Assembly: GCA_003255025.1 (NCBI GenBank)
Contig: QANY01011455.1
Span: forward strand, 824,908 to 888,907
Source: Datisca glomerata
Taxonomy: Eukaryota; Streptophyta; Magnoliopsida; Cucurbitales; Datiscaceae
DNA: 64,000 nucleotides
Direction of reading: 5' to 3'
In this document: positions 1 to 10,534 of the stretch, piece by piece
Numbering within the stretch: the first letter of the stretch is position 1
Layout of the letters: every line of letters starts with the position of its first letter
Translations under genes and position numbers: made by a program
The notes under the pieces: model-generated
Database searches by the model: none
The model's input: only the letters and a program-made list of their open reading frames with translations
What the model was told of the DNA's origin: nothing

Positions 1-1041
1 TATCTCATAGGCAAGTGGCCCTCAGGGAAACACATTATAGATTTAATACCCAAAATGTCTTCCTCTTGGACCCCTGACAAGAAGATATGGCTCTTCTGGA
101 TGTTGGGTTGAAGCCTACTCATTGCTTGAAAAATCACTAAAGTCTCTTTGATGATCTGAACTGACTCCTTGTTACCCTTACAGAACAAAAAGAAGGTCAT
201 CGACAAAGCAAATATTCACCACTTTCAACTTCTCACACCTCCAGTGATATTTGAATTCCTTATTTAAGGCAGAAAAATTCAAAAGGCCAATGTGGACCTC
301 TATTACATTGACAAACAGATAAGGGGAGAGAGGATCTCCCTTCCTTATGCCCTTGGCTCCCCTAAAGTAACCATGGAGTTCTCCATTAATCTTGATAGAG
401 TAAGAAGGAGAAGAAATGCATTCCATAAGCCAAGTGATGAATGTGTTTGGAATGTTAATGCATTGTAGAGCTTTGCCTATGAGATCCCAATTTAAACTGT
501 CATAAGCCTTTCTAAGGTCAACCTTAAGAGCACATCTAGGCATCCCCAAAAACCTATGATAGCTTCTAAGGATTTGTTGTGATAGGAAGATGTTATCTGC
601 AATCTTTCTCCCAGGACTAAATGCGCGTTGGTTCTGACTAATAAGGATTGGTAGGATACATTTCATTCTATCAGCCAGGATTTTGGTAATGCACTTATAA
701 ATGACATTGCAACATGATATAGGTCTGAAATCTCCAACAGAAGTGGGCTTGGGAACCTTAGAGATTAGAAAGATGGCAGTATAATTGATCTTCTTTAAGA
801 GTTGACTGGATTAAAAGAATTCAAGGATAGAGGATATAACGTCCTGTCTAACAATGTGCCAGGTCCTTTTAAAGAAATTGGCTGAAAAGCCATAAGGGCC
901 AGGAGCTTTCTCACTACCCATGCTGAAAATTGCATTCTTAATCTCCTCCTCAGTAATTGGTAAACTTAGAATTGAGGCTTGGAAGTCATTTAGTTTGTTA
1001 GGGAGGGCCCACTCAAGGATATTCCAGTTCAGAGTATGCAC
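1..1041 (-). pseudogene. LINE ORF2 reverse transcriptase domain, broken and cut by window edge
   Basis: RNA-dependent DNA polymerase part of LINE ORF2, which copies the element RNA at the target site. The finger region reads KAPGPYGFSANFFK in 811-1041, where family members usually have KAPGPDGF. The palm region in 178-666 contains KVDLRKAYDSLNW, then GIRKGDPLSPYLFV, then FVDDLLF at the catalytic position where plant LINEs usually have FADD. The frame is lost twice: between about 811 and 666, and again just after FVDD near 178. Past that shift, positions 1-177 still encode RT-like sequence (MSRLQPNIQKSHIF, then GHLPMR). The domain continues beyond position 1. It is not functional as it stands. 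Confidence 0.88.
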
Positions 1042-1338
1042 TTGGTTGGGGGAACCCAGCAGGTCAGTGTAGTACTCTAGGATATGACTGTTGATTTCCT
1101 CAAGAGAGAAAATGATAGAGCCTTGGTGTAAGAAATGAGTGATCTTGGATCTGATTCTATTCTTTTTCCTGCTTTGAAAGAAGAAAGAAGAGTTATGGTC
1201 TCCTAGATTGAGCCATTGGACTCTAGACTTCTGCTTATAAAAAAATTCTTCAGCTAATCTAAGCTTAATAAATTCCTTGTTTGCTGTCCTTTCCTGGGCA
1301 AGGAGTTGCCTATTAGTAGGGTCTATTGCTAGCCTTTG

Positions 1339-2211
1339 CTAGAGATGATCAAGGTTAGCTCTAGCCAGCTTAGACCTTGAGGGGATGTCACTACAAAACT
1401 CTTGATTAAATTTCTTTAGGGCCATATTTATTGCATTGAGCTTCTTACTAATATGAAACATTGTTGAACCAAAGATCTGAGTACCCCAGGCTTGTTCAAC
1501 AACTTGCCAGAAACCATCTCTCTCAAACCAAAAATTGAAGAATTGAAAATTGACCTTAGGCATATGCGGTGTAGAGTCCATCTGCACTAAAATGGGACTA
1601 TGTTCTAAGATACCAGGTATCACAAAATGACATTTGGCATCGGGGAAGGAATCGACCTAGCGAAAATTTCTTATAGCCCTATCCAATTTGCACGTGGTAA
1701 AGGTCCCATCCTGATGATTATTTGCCCAGGTAAATTGGCTTCCATAGTACACCAAGGTTGAAAATACAGTCATTAAACTCATTCACTCCCTCAACCCACC
1801 CCTCAACCCCTCTAACTTTCTCATCAGGCTTTCTAATGACATTAAAGTCCCTAGCAGAAGCCATGGATATGCTAAACAAACGACATGTTGGTTTGCGAGG
1901 GATGCCCATAATTCTCTCCTAAAAAAACTTAAGTTTGATGCGTAAATAAATGTAACAAATCATTCAAAGTTACTGCCCAAATCAGCAATCTTACAAAGGA
2001 TGGCTTGATCAGATGAGTCTAATACTGCCATCCTGACAACAGATGTATCCCAAGCAATCCAAATCCTTCCACCTAAAGCTGAAGCATAATTAGCAACAAA
2101 GTCCCAATTTGGAAAGATATTAACCACAATGTCATTAAAATGAGCAGCCTTGACCTTAGTCTCCACCACAGAATAGACAGACAGATTAAAATCCTTGTAA
2201 AATTCCTTCAC
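1339..2211 (-). pseudogene. LINE ORF2 endonuclease region, frameshifted
   Basis: This is the apurinic-like endonuclease part of LINE ORF2, which nicks target DNA. At 1960-2211 it reads VVETKV near the start and GGRIWIAWD, the usual plant LINE endonuclease strand. At 1718-1909 it reads ASARDFNVIRKPDEK, the conserved GDFN-like motif, with D-F-N kept but the preceding Gly replaced. At 1339-1623 it reads HSPILV, the S-H/D-H-type end of the domain, followed by the linker FNFWFERDGFW typical just after it. The three pieces lie in different frames, so at least two frameshifts separate them. The 1041-1339 gap is the linker to the reverse transcriptase; no frame is open there. Confidence 0.82.
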
Positions 2212-2277
2212 ATTTCATGCATCTATATTAAACATAGTTAAGATTGGGGAACCCCCTACGCTTCACCAAGGACTCGC

Positions 2278-3679
2278 TTAACTTGACTGGATGAGGAGTA
2301 AGTACATATTTTTTTTCTTCCTTTTTCCTGAGCTACTAGATTGTGTACATGGGGAAACTAAAGGACTTGGAGATACAAATGCTGTGTCGTCCTCAATGAT
2401 AGGAACAACAATCAATTCAGACTGAGTAGGCTCAATCTGTAAAGGAGAAATAACTTCACCCTCCTCAAGATTAGGAAAAAGGGCTAGATCCAGATTAAAG
2501 ATAGGGTTAGCCACTTCTAGGGCATGAGAATTCCTCCTGGATCTTTTGGAAGTAACCACAATCCATGTCTCTTCAATGGGTGGAGGATCAGGGGGTGATG
2601 AAGGGGAAGATGGGGAGTCAATGACAGATATGGGCATGGGTAGATGGTTAGATGGAGAGAAAGGACGAATGGTGTTGTTAGGATTGGTAGGAGAGTGGGA
2701 TGGAGAATGGGGAGAAGGGGTTTTGGTTTTGGGAGGAGGGATGAAGCCACAGTTGTGGTCAAAGATGAAACACTGGTGGCATCTCTTAGGGAGTCCCTCA
2801 TAATCCACCTTCACCATAATAGGGTCTCACCCTTCAATCCCTACATTAATGTCAAAGTGATCTACCAATCTAGTCTGAACATTAATCTCAACATAGACTC
2901 TCGCATAATCTTTCCTCACACTTTTTGTTGTATGAGAGTCAGTGTAGAGAGGTTTCCACACAATACTGGCAATGTGACCAAGTGCTTCGTCAGACCATAG
3001 CTCAACTGGCACATTCTAGAGCTTTATCCAGATAGGTAATGTGTCAAGCCTTTCTTTGAGAAAACTAGATTAAGCTGCCAGGGTTTCAAGACTAATGGGT
3101 TGCCAAGAAGATGTCATTGCCCATCATTCATGAAAATTTTCATCTCTTCAATTGATTGAAACCTGAAGTAGAAGAGACCCTTACTGGCTGTCACATCCAT
3201 CAACCCCATATTTTTCCAAAATTGTAAGGTAAGTTTTCTAACTAGATGTACAAGGGTTGTTTTACCCACAAAGAAACCAACCAGACAACTATCCCACTTG
3301 AGCTGTCTCTCATCACACAACTTGGTAGCATAATAGTAATCCTCTCAGGTTCAATTATGGTAGTCTCCTCAAAAGCCAATTTTAGATGCTGGTTCTGATT
3401 ATATTTAACCTTATCAGCCCACGACCCATCCTTTTTGGTAGGTTCAGTTGAGGCTTGACAAAGTTTAGCATACACGGAATTTTGTTTGAGCATAGGAGGA
3501 GAGGACTTTCCTTTGGGAATGGGATGGTTAGGGTAGACCTCCCAATTTCGCCTGAAACCCTGGGTAAAGGCATAAAGTTACAACTCCTCAACAACTACAT
3601 TGTACTAAGAAAAAGTAGAAGGAGGGGGTTAGCGAGCTGTGGGTGAAGAAGATGTAGAAGACGTGTCCTTTAAGCTCAT
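2278..3679 (-). pseudogene. LINE ORF1 (DUF4283 plus zinc knuckle), broken
   Basis: This is the RNA-binding ORF1 of the LINE, expected to coat element RNA. The likely start is the ATG at 3677-3679, opening MSLKDTSSTSSSP before a stop. The N-terminal part shows GSWADKVKYN and EPERITIM (3242-3493), the usual entry to the DUF4283 domain. The domain core follows in another frame at 3114-3320 (LVGFFVGK, then FWKNMGLMDV, then GLFYFRF). At 2827-3012 it reads MPVELWSDEALGHIASIVWK, which is the GxPLHxW-like segment of the family. The zinc knuckle entry VDYEGLPKRCHQC is at about 2780-2817, and a Pro/Ser-rich tail runs to 2278. At least three frame changes make it non-coding. Confidence 0.82.
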
Positions 3680-3699
3680 GGGAGAATGATCTTTTGAAC

Positions 3700-4860
3700 G
3701 AAGGGGGGGATTTTTAGGGTTTTTTGTACTTGGGAGGGAAAAAATTATAAAAGGGGTGGGGGTGGGGGTGGGAGGCTTGTTCATACATGGGTGGTGGCTA
3801 AAGAAGGCATGAGAAACTTTTTTGTACTAGGGTAGGCGAGGGTAGTTTCAACATTCAAAGAGGAGGGGACATGCAACGATGGGGTAGATGACAAGGACAT
3901 GACAAGTGGGCTGGATTTTTATGCAGGTAAGGACTGACCTAGCTGTCCTTAATTGGGCCACGGGTGCAGCAGGAACCTATGGGTGCTTTCTTCATCCCTC
4001 CCAATGTCTGAGTTGGCATTCCCTAATTAAGAAAGCACCCACATGTCTGAGTTGGCATTCCCTAATTGGACCTCGGGTGTAGCAAGAACCTGTCCCTTGC
4101 CTAGCGGACAAGCACCTCCAACCTTGCTCAGCTCCGACCACCGAGCACCACCCCTGGCCAGAGGGCCTTAGATACATTTTCAGAGCTTCTCCGATAAAGG
4201 AAAAGGCTCCCTAACCCTTTGAGAAATCACAGTACCTTCCAATATTGAACTAGAGTTAACCATTTTCGAACTGCAAGCACATTAGATTCATCTAAACATG
4301 GTTCTAGGGACGAAATTACCTGCTTGTGTTCTTTTGAGTCGGTTACTATTGGGTTTGACATCTCCTCTAATCCATGGACTTTAGTTAAATGTTCATCATT
4401 AATGGTGGGGGAGGGCATGAATTCTCCCATACTGTACCCCTCATTGTCAATATCTCTGGTTCCCACAGATACAGCCTTGACGTTGCTAGCTCCATTAATG
4501 TGGGAGTGCAAAGCTTCAAAGACATTTGAAGCCTGGGCGCGAAGACTCTTATGCTTGTTTCTCGAAGCTGTTATTTACTGTGAAATAGAGGAAACATCCA
4601 AAGATGAGTGGGTTGAAGCTCTATTTGGTGTTTCGAAGTATCCCTCGTTCACCATCGTTGTGCGGGTGGAGGATGCCCCCTCCTGGAGGAGGAGGAAAAC
4701 CCAGGGAAGAAATGTGCTATTTAGAGAGGAGTTGGAGTTTCTCTCTCTAAGAAAGCACTCTCTTGGTACACCTAAAAATCTTAGTCTTCTTTTCTCGTTA
4801 CCATTTCATGTTTTTCATCCCTCCCAATGTCTTATTTCGATGTAGGTTTCTAGATATTAT
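3700..4860. other. Spacer upstream of the LINE with an unassigned minus-strand frame
   Basis: No recognised gene. A 94-codon minus-strand frame (4227-4511) and a 173-codon plus-strand frame (4324-4845) overlap. Neither shows a motif I know, and the minus frame reads on upstream only through a stop, so I do not call either a gene. A short G-rich run with GGGGGTGGGGGTGG lies at about 3755-3770. The stretch could be the LINE 5' UTR or an older element; the sequence does not decide. Confidence 0.4.
3954..4093. repeat. Local tandem duplication with 25-bp direct repeats and an inverted pair
   Basis: A 25-bp sequence (start ATGTCTGAGTTGGC) occurs exactly at 4004-4028 and 4043-4067. On its outer sides a looser pair matches: CGGGTGCAGCAGGAACCT near 3961 and CGGGTGTAGCAAGAACCT near 4073. 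In addition GGGTGCTTTCTT at 3981-3992 and its exact reverse complement at 4029-4040 form an inverted pair. Related pieces (TCATCCCTCCCAATGTCT, AAGAAAGCACTC) recur near 4749, 4816 and 5013. This looks like a small decayed element or repeat cluster. Confidence 0.6.
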
Positions 4861-6982
4861 AAATCCACACATTTTGGATAAGTAAATGTAATATATATAA
4901 TATTTAGAATATTATTTAAAGAATTTCTTAAGCCAATTACATTAGAAATTGGGAAATAGAGAGTTAAGGTGAGAATGAGTTATAAAAGTACTACATCTAC
5001 CTCCTCATGATGAAGAAAGCACTCACATGTGTGTGTTATTAAAGCATGCTTTGAAATAAGACGTATTTATCACGCCTATAATATGTTCAATGCATTAACC
5101 ATGTATTAAACTTTTAATCTGAAAATTACGTGTATTTATCACGCGTACAAAATGCATACTTAGACCGTAAAATCTGTCCGAACCGACCGTTGAACACCCC
5201 TAGTACCTTGCAATTCAATTAGAAAAATTGTCCTATTATCATATAGTGTGGAAACTTGTATAGAATAGATTAGGAATATATTAAAACATTATGGAAATCC
5301 TTGAAAGTAATATTTTTTAGATTATGTATGTATTTGAAATAGTATTGGATATGTAAGAAAATATTTATTGATGATCATGATTTTTCTTATGGTTTTAAAC
5401 ATTAGTGTTAATTGAAATCAATTTATATATTTAAACATTTAACAATGTTCATAGTTTCATCCGAAGCATGGATATATATAACTACTAAGGTCAATGCTTG
5501 GATTTGTATTATTTACCCGTGGCAGTTCCGAAGCATCATGTTTGTCTAATTTATGACAAGCTTATTTATAGAATTGAATTAATTAGTTTAGATTATTAAA
5601 AAGTGATCTCTAATTAAAAATAATCAAAAGTTGTATAGTTAAGAGGTTTGTTTCCTGCTGGCCAATAAAGTTTAACAAATAGGTAACAACACAATAGAAG
5701 ATATGAGCAGCCATACTGAGTTGGATTGAGTGGGATTCACATTTTAAAAAATTCCCATATCCTTGAGACTTTTCTAGATTCTTAGTTTAATAAGGTAAGT
5801 TGTTGTTTTTTATTAAATTAGGTCAACTCTAGGTCAGGCATTTATAGCAAAGATTCGAAATTCTGGCTTTTATGAATATAGATTTGGCAAGACGTCTTTT
5901 AAAATTGGGGGAACTTTTCTTTTTTTTTTTTAGTTAAAAAGAAAGGAGGAAGAGAAATATACATTTCTCGATAGAAAATGAAATATTGGACCCCTTTCCC
6001 TCGCATGGTTTTCGTGGTGTTTCAATTGTAAAACCTTATAAAAATACTCCAGGGAAAGGGTTAATGGTGACCCAAAGATGGACGGGTGATGGGGGGTTTG
6101 ATTTTATTGGTCAAACTACGTGTTTAAATCGCACCACTAACTTTTAGATAGGTGGTACAAATTCGTCTTACTTAGTGTCCTTGCTACCTCCTTTTGATTA
6201 TTCCTAAATTTCAGCCCCAATATAGGTCTGATTGGAAAAAGACTTCGGTCTGAAGGGCAGGGGTGAATATATAATAGGCTCAGGGCACCTTCCTCACTTA
6301 ACTTTTCAGTTTTAGTTTTTTTATGTATTTACTAGCAATTATTTTTGTATGATATAAAATTTATTTTATAGTGTGTCCCCTGTGAAAGATAACATAGCAC
6401 ATTAGTAATTGTTTCATTTCTCTAAAGGAGAGGTTGTTTTGAGTTCAAATCTCACCATGTCTCACACCTTATCTTTTTATTATTTTTTATTTACGTTTCA
6501 TGCCAACTTTTGACATTGCATTTTCTTTCATTTATTTTTATGCCTCACTCATTGGATATTAATTTAAACATATAACTTGTTTTGATATTTTGATTAACTA
6601 ATATAATGCATTATATGATTCCGTAGGAAATACTATTTGTTATGGGTATTTTCCCGACCCACAGCAACGCAGTGACGCGTATCACGTCACATTAACAAAC
6701 TCGTTACTTAGGAACTTCTAAAGGAAGGAAGCTGACCTCATCTGGTTAGACGCTATAGAGCTCGGGCCACACAGACCCAAGTTCAGGAAAAAGTAGGAGT
6801 AAGGCTAAGAATCATAAGAAATTGTACCCATCAAGTCCAATCGCCATAACTAAGTGTCAGGATAGCCTCTATCCAATCTATTATGTAATTCCCTTATATA
6901 TTCTCTGCAAAAACATTAAAACATGTGTGCATGAAGAAATTACTTATAAAAACCTGAGGCACACAATCATAAGAAATTGTAC
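4861..6982. other. AT-rich intergenic stretch, no gene seen
   Basis: No open frame with recognisable content on either strand. I see a possible hAT-type end at 5161-5202 (separate entry), a poly-T run near 5921-5931 and an RNA polymerase III B-box-like word at about 6442-6450 (see findings). The rest is plain AT-rich sequence. Confidence 0.5.
5161..5202 (-). repeat. Possible hAT-family transposon terminus
   Basis: Read on the minus strand from 5202, the sequence begins TAGGGGTGTTCAACGGTCGG. Plant hAT elements and their non-autonomous copies commonly start with TAGGGGTGTTCA-type words followed by GGTTCGG-like repeats, which also follow here. I found no matching opposite end, so this is one orphan terminus at most. 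Confidence 0.35.
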
Positions 6983-7315
6983 TTACTGTATGTAAGGTTG
7001 TACTTCTCCACAATTATTCAACATATACAATCGAGCAACTTCCATTTCATGTTTTGACATTGATTTCATCTTCGCAGCACCAATTGGGTGATTAGGTTGA
7101 GTGAAAGCTGTAATTGATCCACTTGATTGGTTATCAACATAACCACCATCGTTCCTCTCAACACGAGTGAAATTGGTTTCAACGCCCCAAAGATACAAAG
7201 AACAAAAACTCAATAATTCATTGACAGTACACATGCCTCTACAATCGAACCCCAACGCGAGCTTTATTTCTGACATATTTTTTATAGGTATGTAGGCTCC
7301 TGAACCAAATGACAT
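6983..7315 (-). pseudogene. CACTA (En/Spm) transposase TNP2 fragment, DUF4218/DUF4216 region
   Basis: A 110-codon minus-strand frame matches the C-terminal half of plant TNP2-type transposase proteins. It reads TVNELLSFCSLYLWGVET, the conserved end of DUF4218 (usual form EE.LTFCSRYL.GVET), followed by a N-terminal asparagine/glycine linker, and then ARLYMLNNCGEVQPYI, which corresponds to the usual A.RYVL.NC.EV.PYI entry to DUF4216. Full TNP2 proteins are around a thousand residues, so this is a scrap. No TNP2 catalytic part is seen on either side. It shows that autonomous CACTA elements have been active in this genome; whether it belongs to the CACTA-ended element at 12572-17643 cannot be told from here. 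Confidence 0.78.
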
Positions 7316-7722
7316 AAGAATTACATTGGGTGCCGAATAACGATGAGGAGATTATGAAGAAGATATTGAGTGGAAAAATACTTTTCAATTGGATACATCC
7401 ACTTATAACCAACGCGACCACAAGTTTTGCTTAACGTGGTAAATGAATGTTGTTTTTCCAATTAAGGTCTTCGCAAACATGCTTTCTTTTCTTGTCCAAC
7501 TTATACAAGTGTTTTATCCTACACTGTAACAGTACACATGTTGGTCCTTCATCGTCGATGCATTGATCCTTCTGATTGGAAGGATTTGTGATAGTTATAT
7601 TGTACGAGTTCCATCTTTTTTATGGTAGGAGTACTCCTCCTCCTGATTGGAGCTCCTCACGGCCTCCATGTCTGCAAAACACAGACCAAGAACCCTAAAG
7701 GCAAGAAACTGAGGGTGGTTGC
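7316..7722. other. Spacer without recognised gene
   Basis: No recognised coding content. On the minus strand near 7657-7680 a CAG followed by an ATG and a short Glu-rich frame (SSNQEEEYSY) looks like a possible acceptor and exon start, but it matches nothing I know and stays open only briefly. Confidence 0.35.
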
Positions 7723-8047
7723 TATTGTGTGAAATGTGTCTCTGTGCAAGCGCACATATTGTTTAACAAGTAATAAAGTAGTAAATACGAGTCGATCTCT
7801 ACAAGGACTAAGTGAATATGCAATTATTAAGACCAAAATAGAATTAATTTGCAAGAAAGGGTAGTAACAATATGATTGGTTGATATGATTGAAATTAAAA
7901 TGAAATTAATAAGATTAAAATAGTGAAATAAAATGACAATTGAAATTAAAATGAAATTAATAAGCATCTCAATAGTATTACCTCAGTTCTTAAATACAAT
8001 AAACTTTCATTTTTGAGATTACCCATCATAGCCTTAACTATCTTATG
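7723..8047. repeat. Repeat R, copy 1 (325 bp)
   Basis: This block recurs at 8818-9142 with a constant offset of 1095 bp, no indels and only a handful of substitutions, all near its right end. It contains GTGCAAGCGCACATATTG and CGAGTCGATCTCTACAAGG, the type of words found at the edge of some plant retroelement-derived repeats. It ends abruptly at TCTTATG, where copy 1 joins block D1 and copy 2 continues into other sequence. It carries no gene. Confidence 0.9.
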
Positions 8048-8053
8048 ACTAGA

Positions 8054-8820
8054 GAGCATAGACTACTAACATGCTTAAATATTTTTGAAACCGGATCTAT
8101 GCCTTAGGGTATTTTAGAAAAGAGGCTAAACGTTCTTGATAGATCTTCCACCTACATATACTCAAACACCATCACCCCCGCCCGCAAACAATCCCATATC
8201 AGAGATATTTGCTTTATTTTCAATAACAGTAAAATGATTGTCTAAATGAAAAATTCATGGCAAGTTAAATGCATGGCATCCTGAATGCTCTTTCTCAAGC
8301 AATTGAGTAGCATAGACAACCAACAATTCATGTTAAACTTTCTAACAAGGAAAAAAAATAAAACATCAAGAATAACAAACAACAAATAAGAAAAATAAAC
8401 GGAGCTTCAAAATTCAAATTTAATAATAAAAAATAAATATAACAAAAGAAAAATATGAGATTAGTTTCTCTTTCCCCCTAGACCGTAAAAAACATAGTTA
8501 ATTTGGCTTTAATTTAGCTTACAAATTTAAATTAGTTGTAGCTAGATCCTACGATTCATATTTCATACACTATCTACACAATCCATAGCCTTCCAATAAA
8601 AAAACACGATATATTATTTAATGAGGCATGTAATATACCACCACAGTTGCAAATGGAGGCCGACTGAATCAAACTCCAAGCTTCTCAGTTATCTGAATTT
8701 TTGTTCCCTTTTACTCAACAAAACATCAAACAAGGACAATAATACCAACTCCGTATTCAATAATAAGTTGAGAAGCACATCCGTAAGTAAATGGTAAGCA
8801 AGAATAAGTTAGTACAGTAT
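8054..8820. repeat. Block D1: duplicate of 10535-11292
   Basis: From GAGCATAGACTACTAAC to TTAGTACAGTAT this block is a close copy, with scattered substitutions and small indels, of 10535-11292. The D2 copy lies directly downstream of an S-acyltransferase exon and is most simply an intron of that gene, so D1 appears to be displaced intron sequence. It is bracketed exactly by R copies 1 and 2. No coding content. Confidence 0.88.
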
Positions 8821-9142
8821 TGTGTGAAATGTGTCTCTGTGCAAGCGCACATATTGTTTAACAAGTAATAAAGTAGTAAATACGAGTCGATCTCTACAAG
8901 GACTAAGTGAATATGCAATTATTAAGACCAAAATAGAATTAATTTGCAAGAAAGGGTAGTAACAATATGATTGGTTGATATGATTGAAATTAAAATGAAA
9001 TTAATAAGATTAAAATAGTGAAATAAAATGACAATTGAAATTAAAATGAAATTAATAAGCATCTCAATAGTATTACCTCAGTTCTTAAACACAATAAACT
9101 GTCATTTTTCAGATTACCAATCATAGCCTTAACTATCTTATG
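8818..9142. repeat. Repeat R, copy 2 (325 bp)
   Basis: Second copy of the 7723-8047 block. It starts exactly where D1 ends and reads on without break into 9143 onward, so this copy probably keeps the original right-hand context. Confidence 0.9.
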
Positions 9143-9835
9143 TCTAAGCTTAGTTAGGGTAGAGATTGGTTCATTAAGTTTCAGTCAAAGGGTTGCAAGA
9201 TAAGTTCATATGTCTATGTAACTCTCAAAGTATCTAGATCTACACGATTCTATATTCTTGTATTTTTTATTTACACACTCAAGCATTCATTAAGCCTATT
9301 CTATTAAACTAAGTCTTTTCAGATAGTGAGCTCAAATGTAAAAACAATATATCTCATTTCCATATTTTCTGCCAGAATAAGAAATAGAATGAATCTAAAA
9401 CAGAGAGTGAAATTAGGTAAATAAGAGATAGAAAAAAAGAAGAATAAACTAATTATTCTAAGCTTTTGTCTTCTTCCTCAAATTCCTTTCTTCCTTACTG
9501 TGTCTTCTTCCTCTTCCCTTTCTAGGCAAAGTCTCTTTTGTACTAAGCAATGCCAACTCCTTCTTCCAAAAATAGATGGACTTCCCTTTTATACAAGCCT
9601 CAGGATTTTCTCCTTAGCATTGGGACACGTGTCAAGCTTCCAAGAGTTGGGGACCATGAAAAGAAGGCATTGTGGACACCTGGTATAATGGTTTCTAACG
9701 CACAAACACAACTGTAAACCTCTAAAATACAATTACACAATAAGAAACAATCTTGTCATTCTTTTCGTGCACTTTCGAAGTTTTCTTTTGCCTAGAATCT
9801 TTCAGAAATAGAAACTCGAAATATATTTATATATT
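9143..9835. other. Probable continuation of the element carrying repeat R
   Basis: No recognised gene. Contains a pyrimidine-rich run (about 9465-9530) and a 62-codon plus-strand frame without known motifs. Because R copy 2 flows into it, it may be part of the same repetitive element inserted downstream of the eIF4A exons, but I can show no terminal repeats. Confidence 0.4.
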
Positions 9836-9871
9836 TCAGGGAAAAGTTAGAGAATGATGAAATACCATTAC

Positions 9872-10280
9872 ATATATCCCCCTTAAAAGGTTCTCCTGCA
9901 ATCCCATCTCATCGAAACTGTCATAGACGTCATCGTATGATGTGAAAAAATCTTGCCCATCACCTCCAAGTCTGCCCCCATCAATAGTAAACAAATCAGT
10001 GTGGTGTTTTAGCACAAATGTAACAAGGTCAATATTACAGGCCAAATATAACAAGGTCAATATTACAGGCCAAATATAACAAGGTCAATATTACATGCCA
10101 ACATGCTGAAATACATGTCTAAATTAATCAGGTATACAAAAAATATAAGGGAAATGATATTCTCAGCATATCGGGTAAATCTTTGCCAAAGAAATAAAGG
10201 AAGTCCCCTTACAGTTCAGTCATTTTTGAATCAAAATGATTGGCATCAAATTGGGACCCATCTGCAGCCAAACCAGCCAT
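9872..10280 (-). pseudogene. eIF4A (DEAD-box translation initiation helicase), first two exons only
   Basis: eIF4A unwinds mRNA 5' leaders within the eIF4F complex. Exon 1 is 10280-10213: ATG at 10278-10280, reading MAGLAADGSQFDANHFDSKM, the plant eIF4A N-terminus, and ending at a GTAAGG donor. Exon 2 is 9971-9872 after a GGGGGCAG acceptor; joined in phase it reads [14 protein letters not shown], then [18 protein letters not shown], followed by a GTAATG donor. Both exons are open and splice in phase, together about 56 codons. The following family sequence (the Q motif, the ATP-binding GSGTGKT-type Walker A and the DEAD box) is not found anywhere to the left, where repeat R and CACTA debris lie instead. 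This is therefore a 5' gene fragment. A real gene with a very distant third exon is unlikely but not excluded. Confidence 0.85.
10022..10105. repeat. Three-copy 28-bp tandem repeat in eIF4A intron 1
   Basis: The unit beginning AACAAGGTCAATATTACAGG occurs at 10022-10049 and 10050-10077 identically, with a slightly changed third copy at 10078-10105. It lies between the two eIF4A exons. Confidence 0.9.
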
Positions 10281-10534
10281 GACTACAAAGAAAAACATAA
10301 TTTAGTCCTTTCCCGGTCCAATTGAAAATATAAGTATTAGAAACAAATTCCTTCTGGCTTCTCCAGAACAAGCAGCGTCGACGCACACAATTAGCTTGAT
10401 TTACAATAAGGTACAGACCTTCTTGCTTGCAGCATCGTCCGCCCGTTTGACCAAGGCAGTACTCCTTACTGATGAAGAAAATAAAAACGATACAACACTC
10501 ATTTCTCCTTCAACTGTAACAAAGAAATAGGAAC

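Larger units (their letters stand above)
1..3700 (-). mobile_element. Decayed plant LINE (non-LTR retrotransposon), 3' end outside window
   Basis: Read on the minus strand, this stretch shows the plant L1-type order: an ORF1 with a DUF4283-like RNA-binding region and a CCHC-type zinc knuckle (about 3679 down to 2278), then ORF2 with an endonuclease region (2211 to about 1339) and a reverse transcriptase (1041 to 1). Every part is broken by stops and frameshifts, so the copy is dead. The element continues past position 1, so its 3' end and poly(A) tail are not visible. The 5' boundary near 3700 is set only by the apparent ORF1 start; a 5' UTR could extend towards 4 kb. Domain order and motifs are seen directly; assignment to the plant L1 clade is from known family layout. 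Confidence 0.85.

Noticed and set aside
4324..4845. 173-codon plus-strand frame as a gene
   Set aside because: Overlaps an equally open minus-strand frame, shows no domain, and lies next to LINE and repeat debris.
6721..6800. tRNA gene
   Set aside because: A CTGGTTAGACGC word resembles a D arm, but no cloverleaf can be completed and the T arm does not fit.
7657..7854. 65-codon minus-strand frame
   Set aside because: It straddles the boundary of repeat R, so its reading is a product of the junction.
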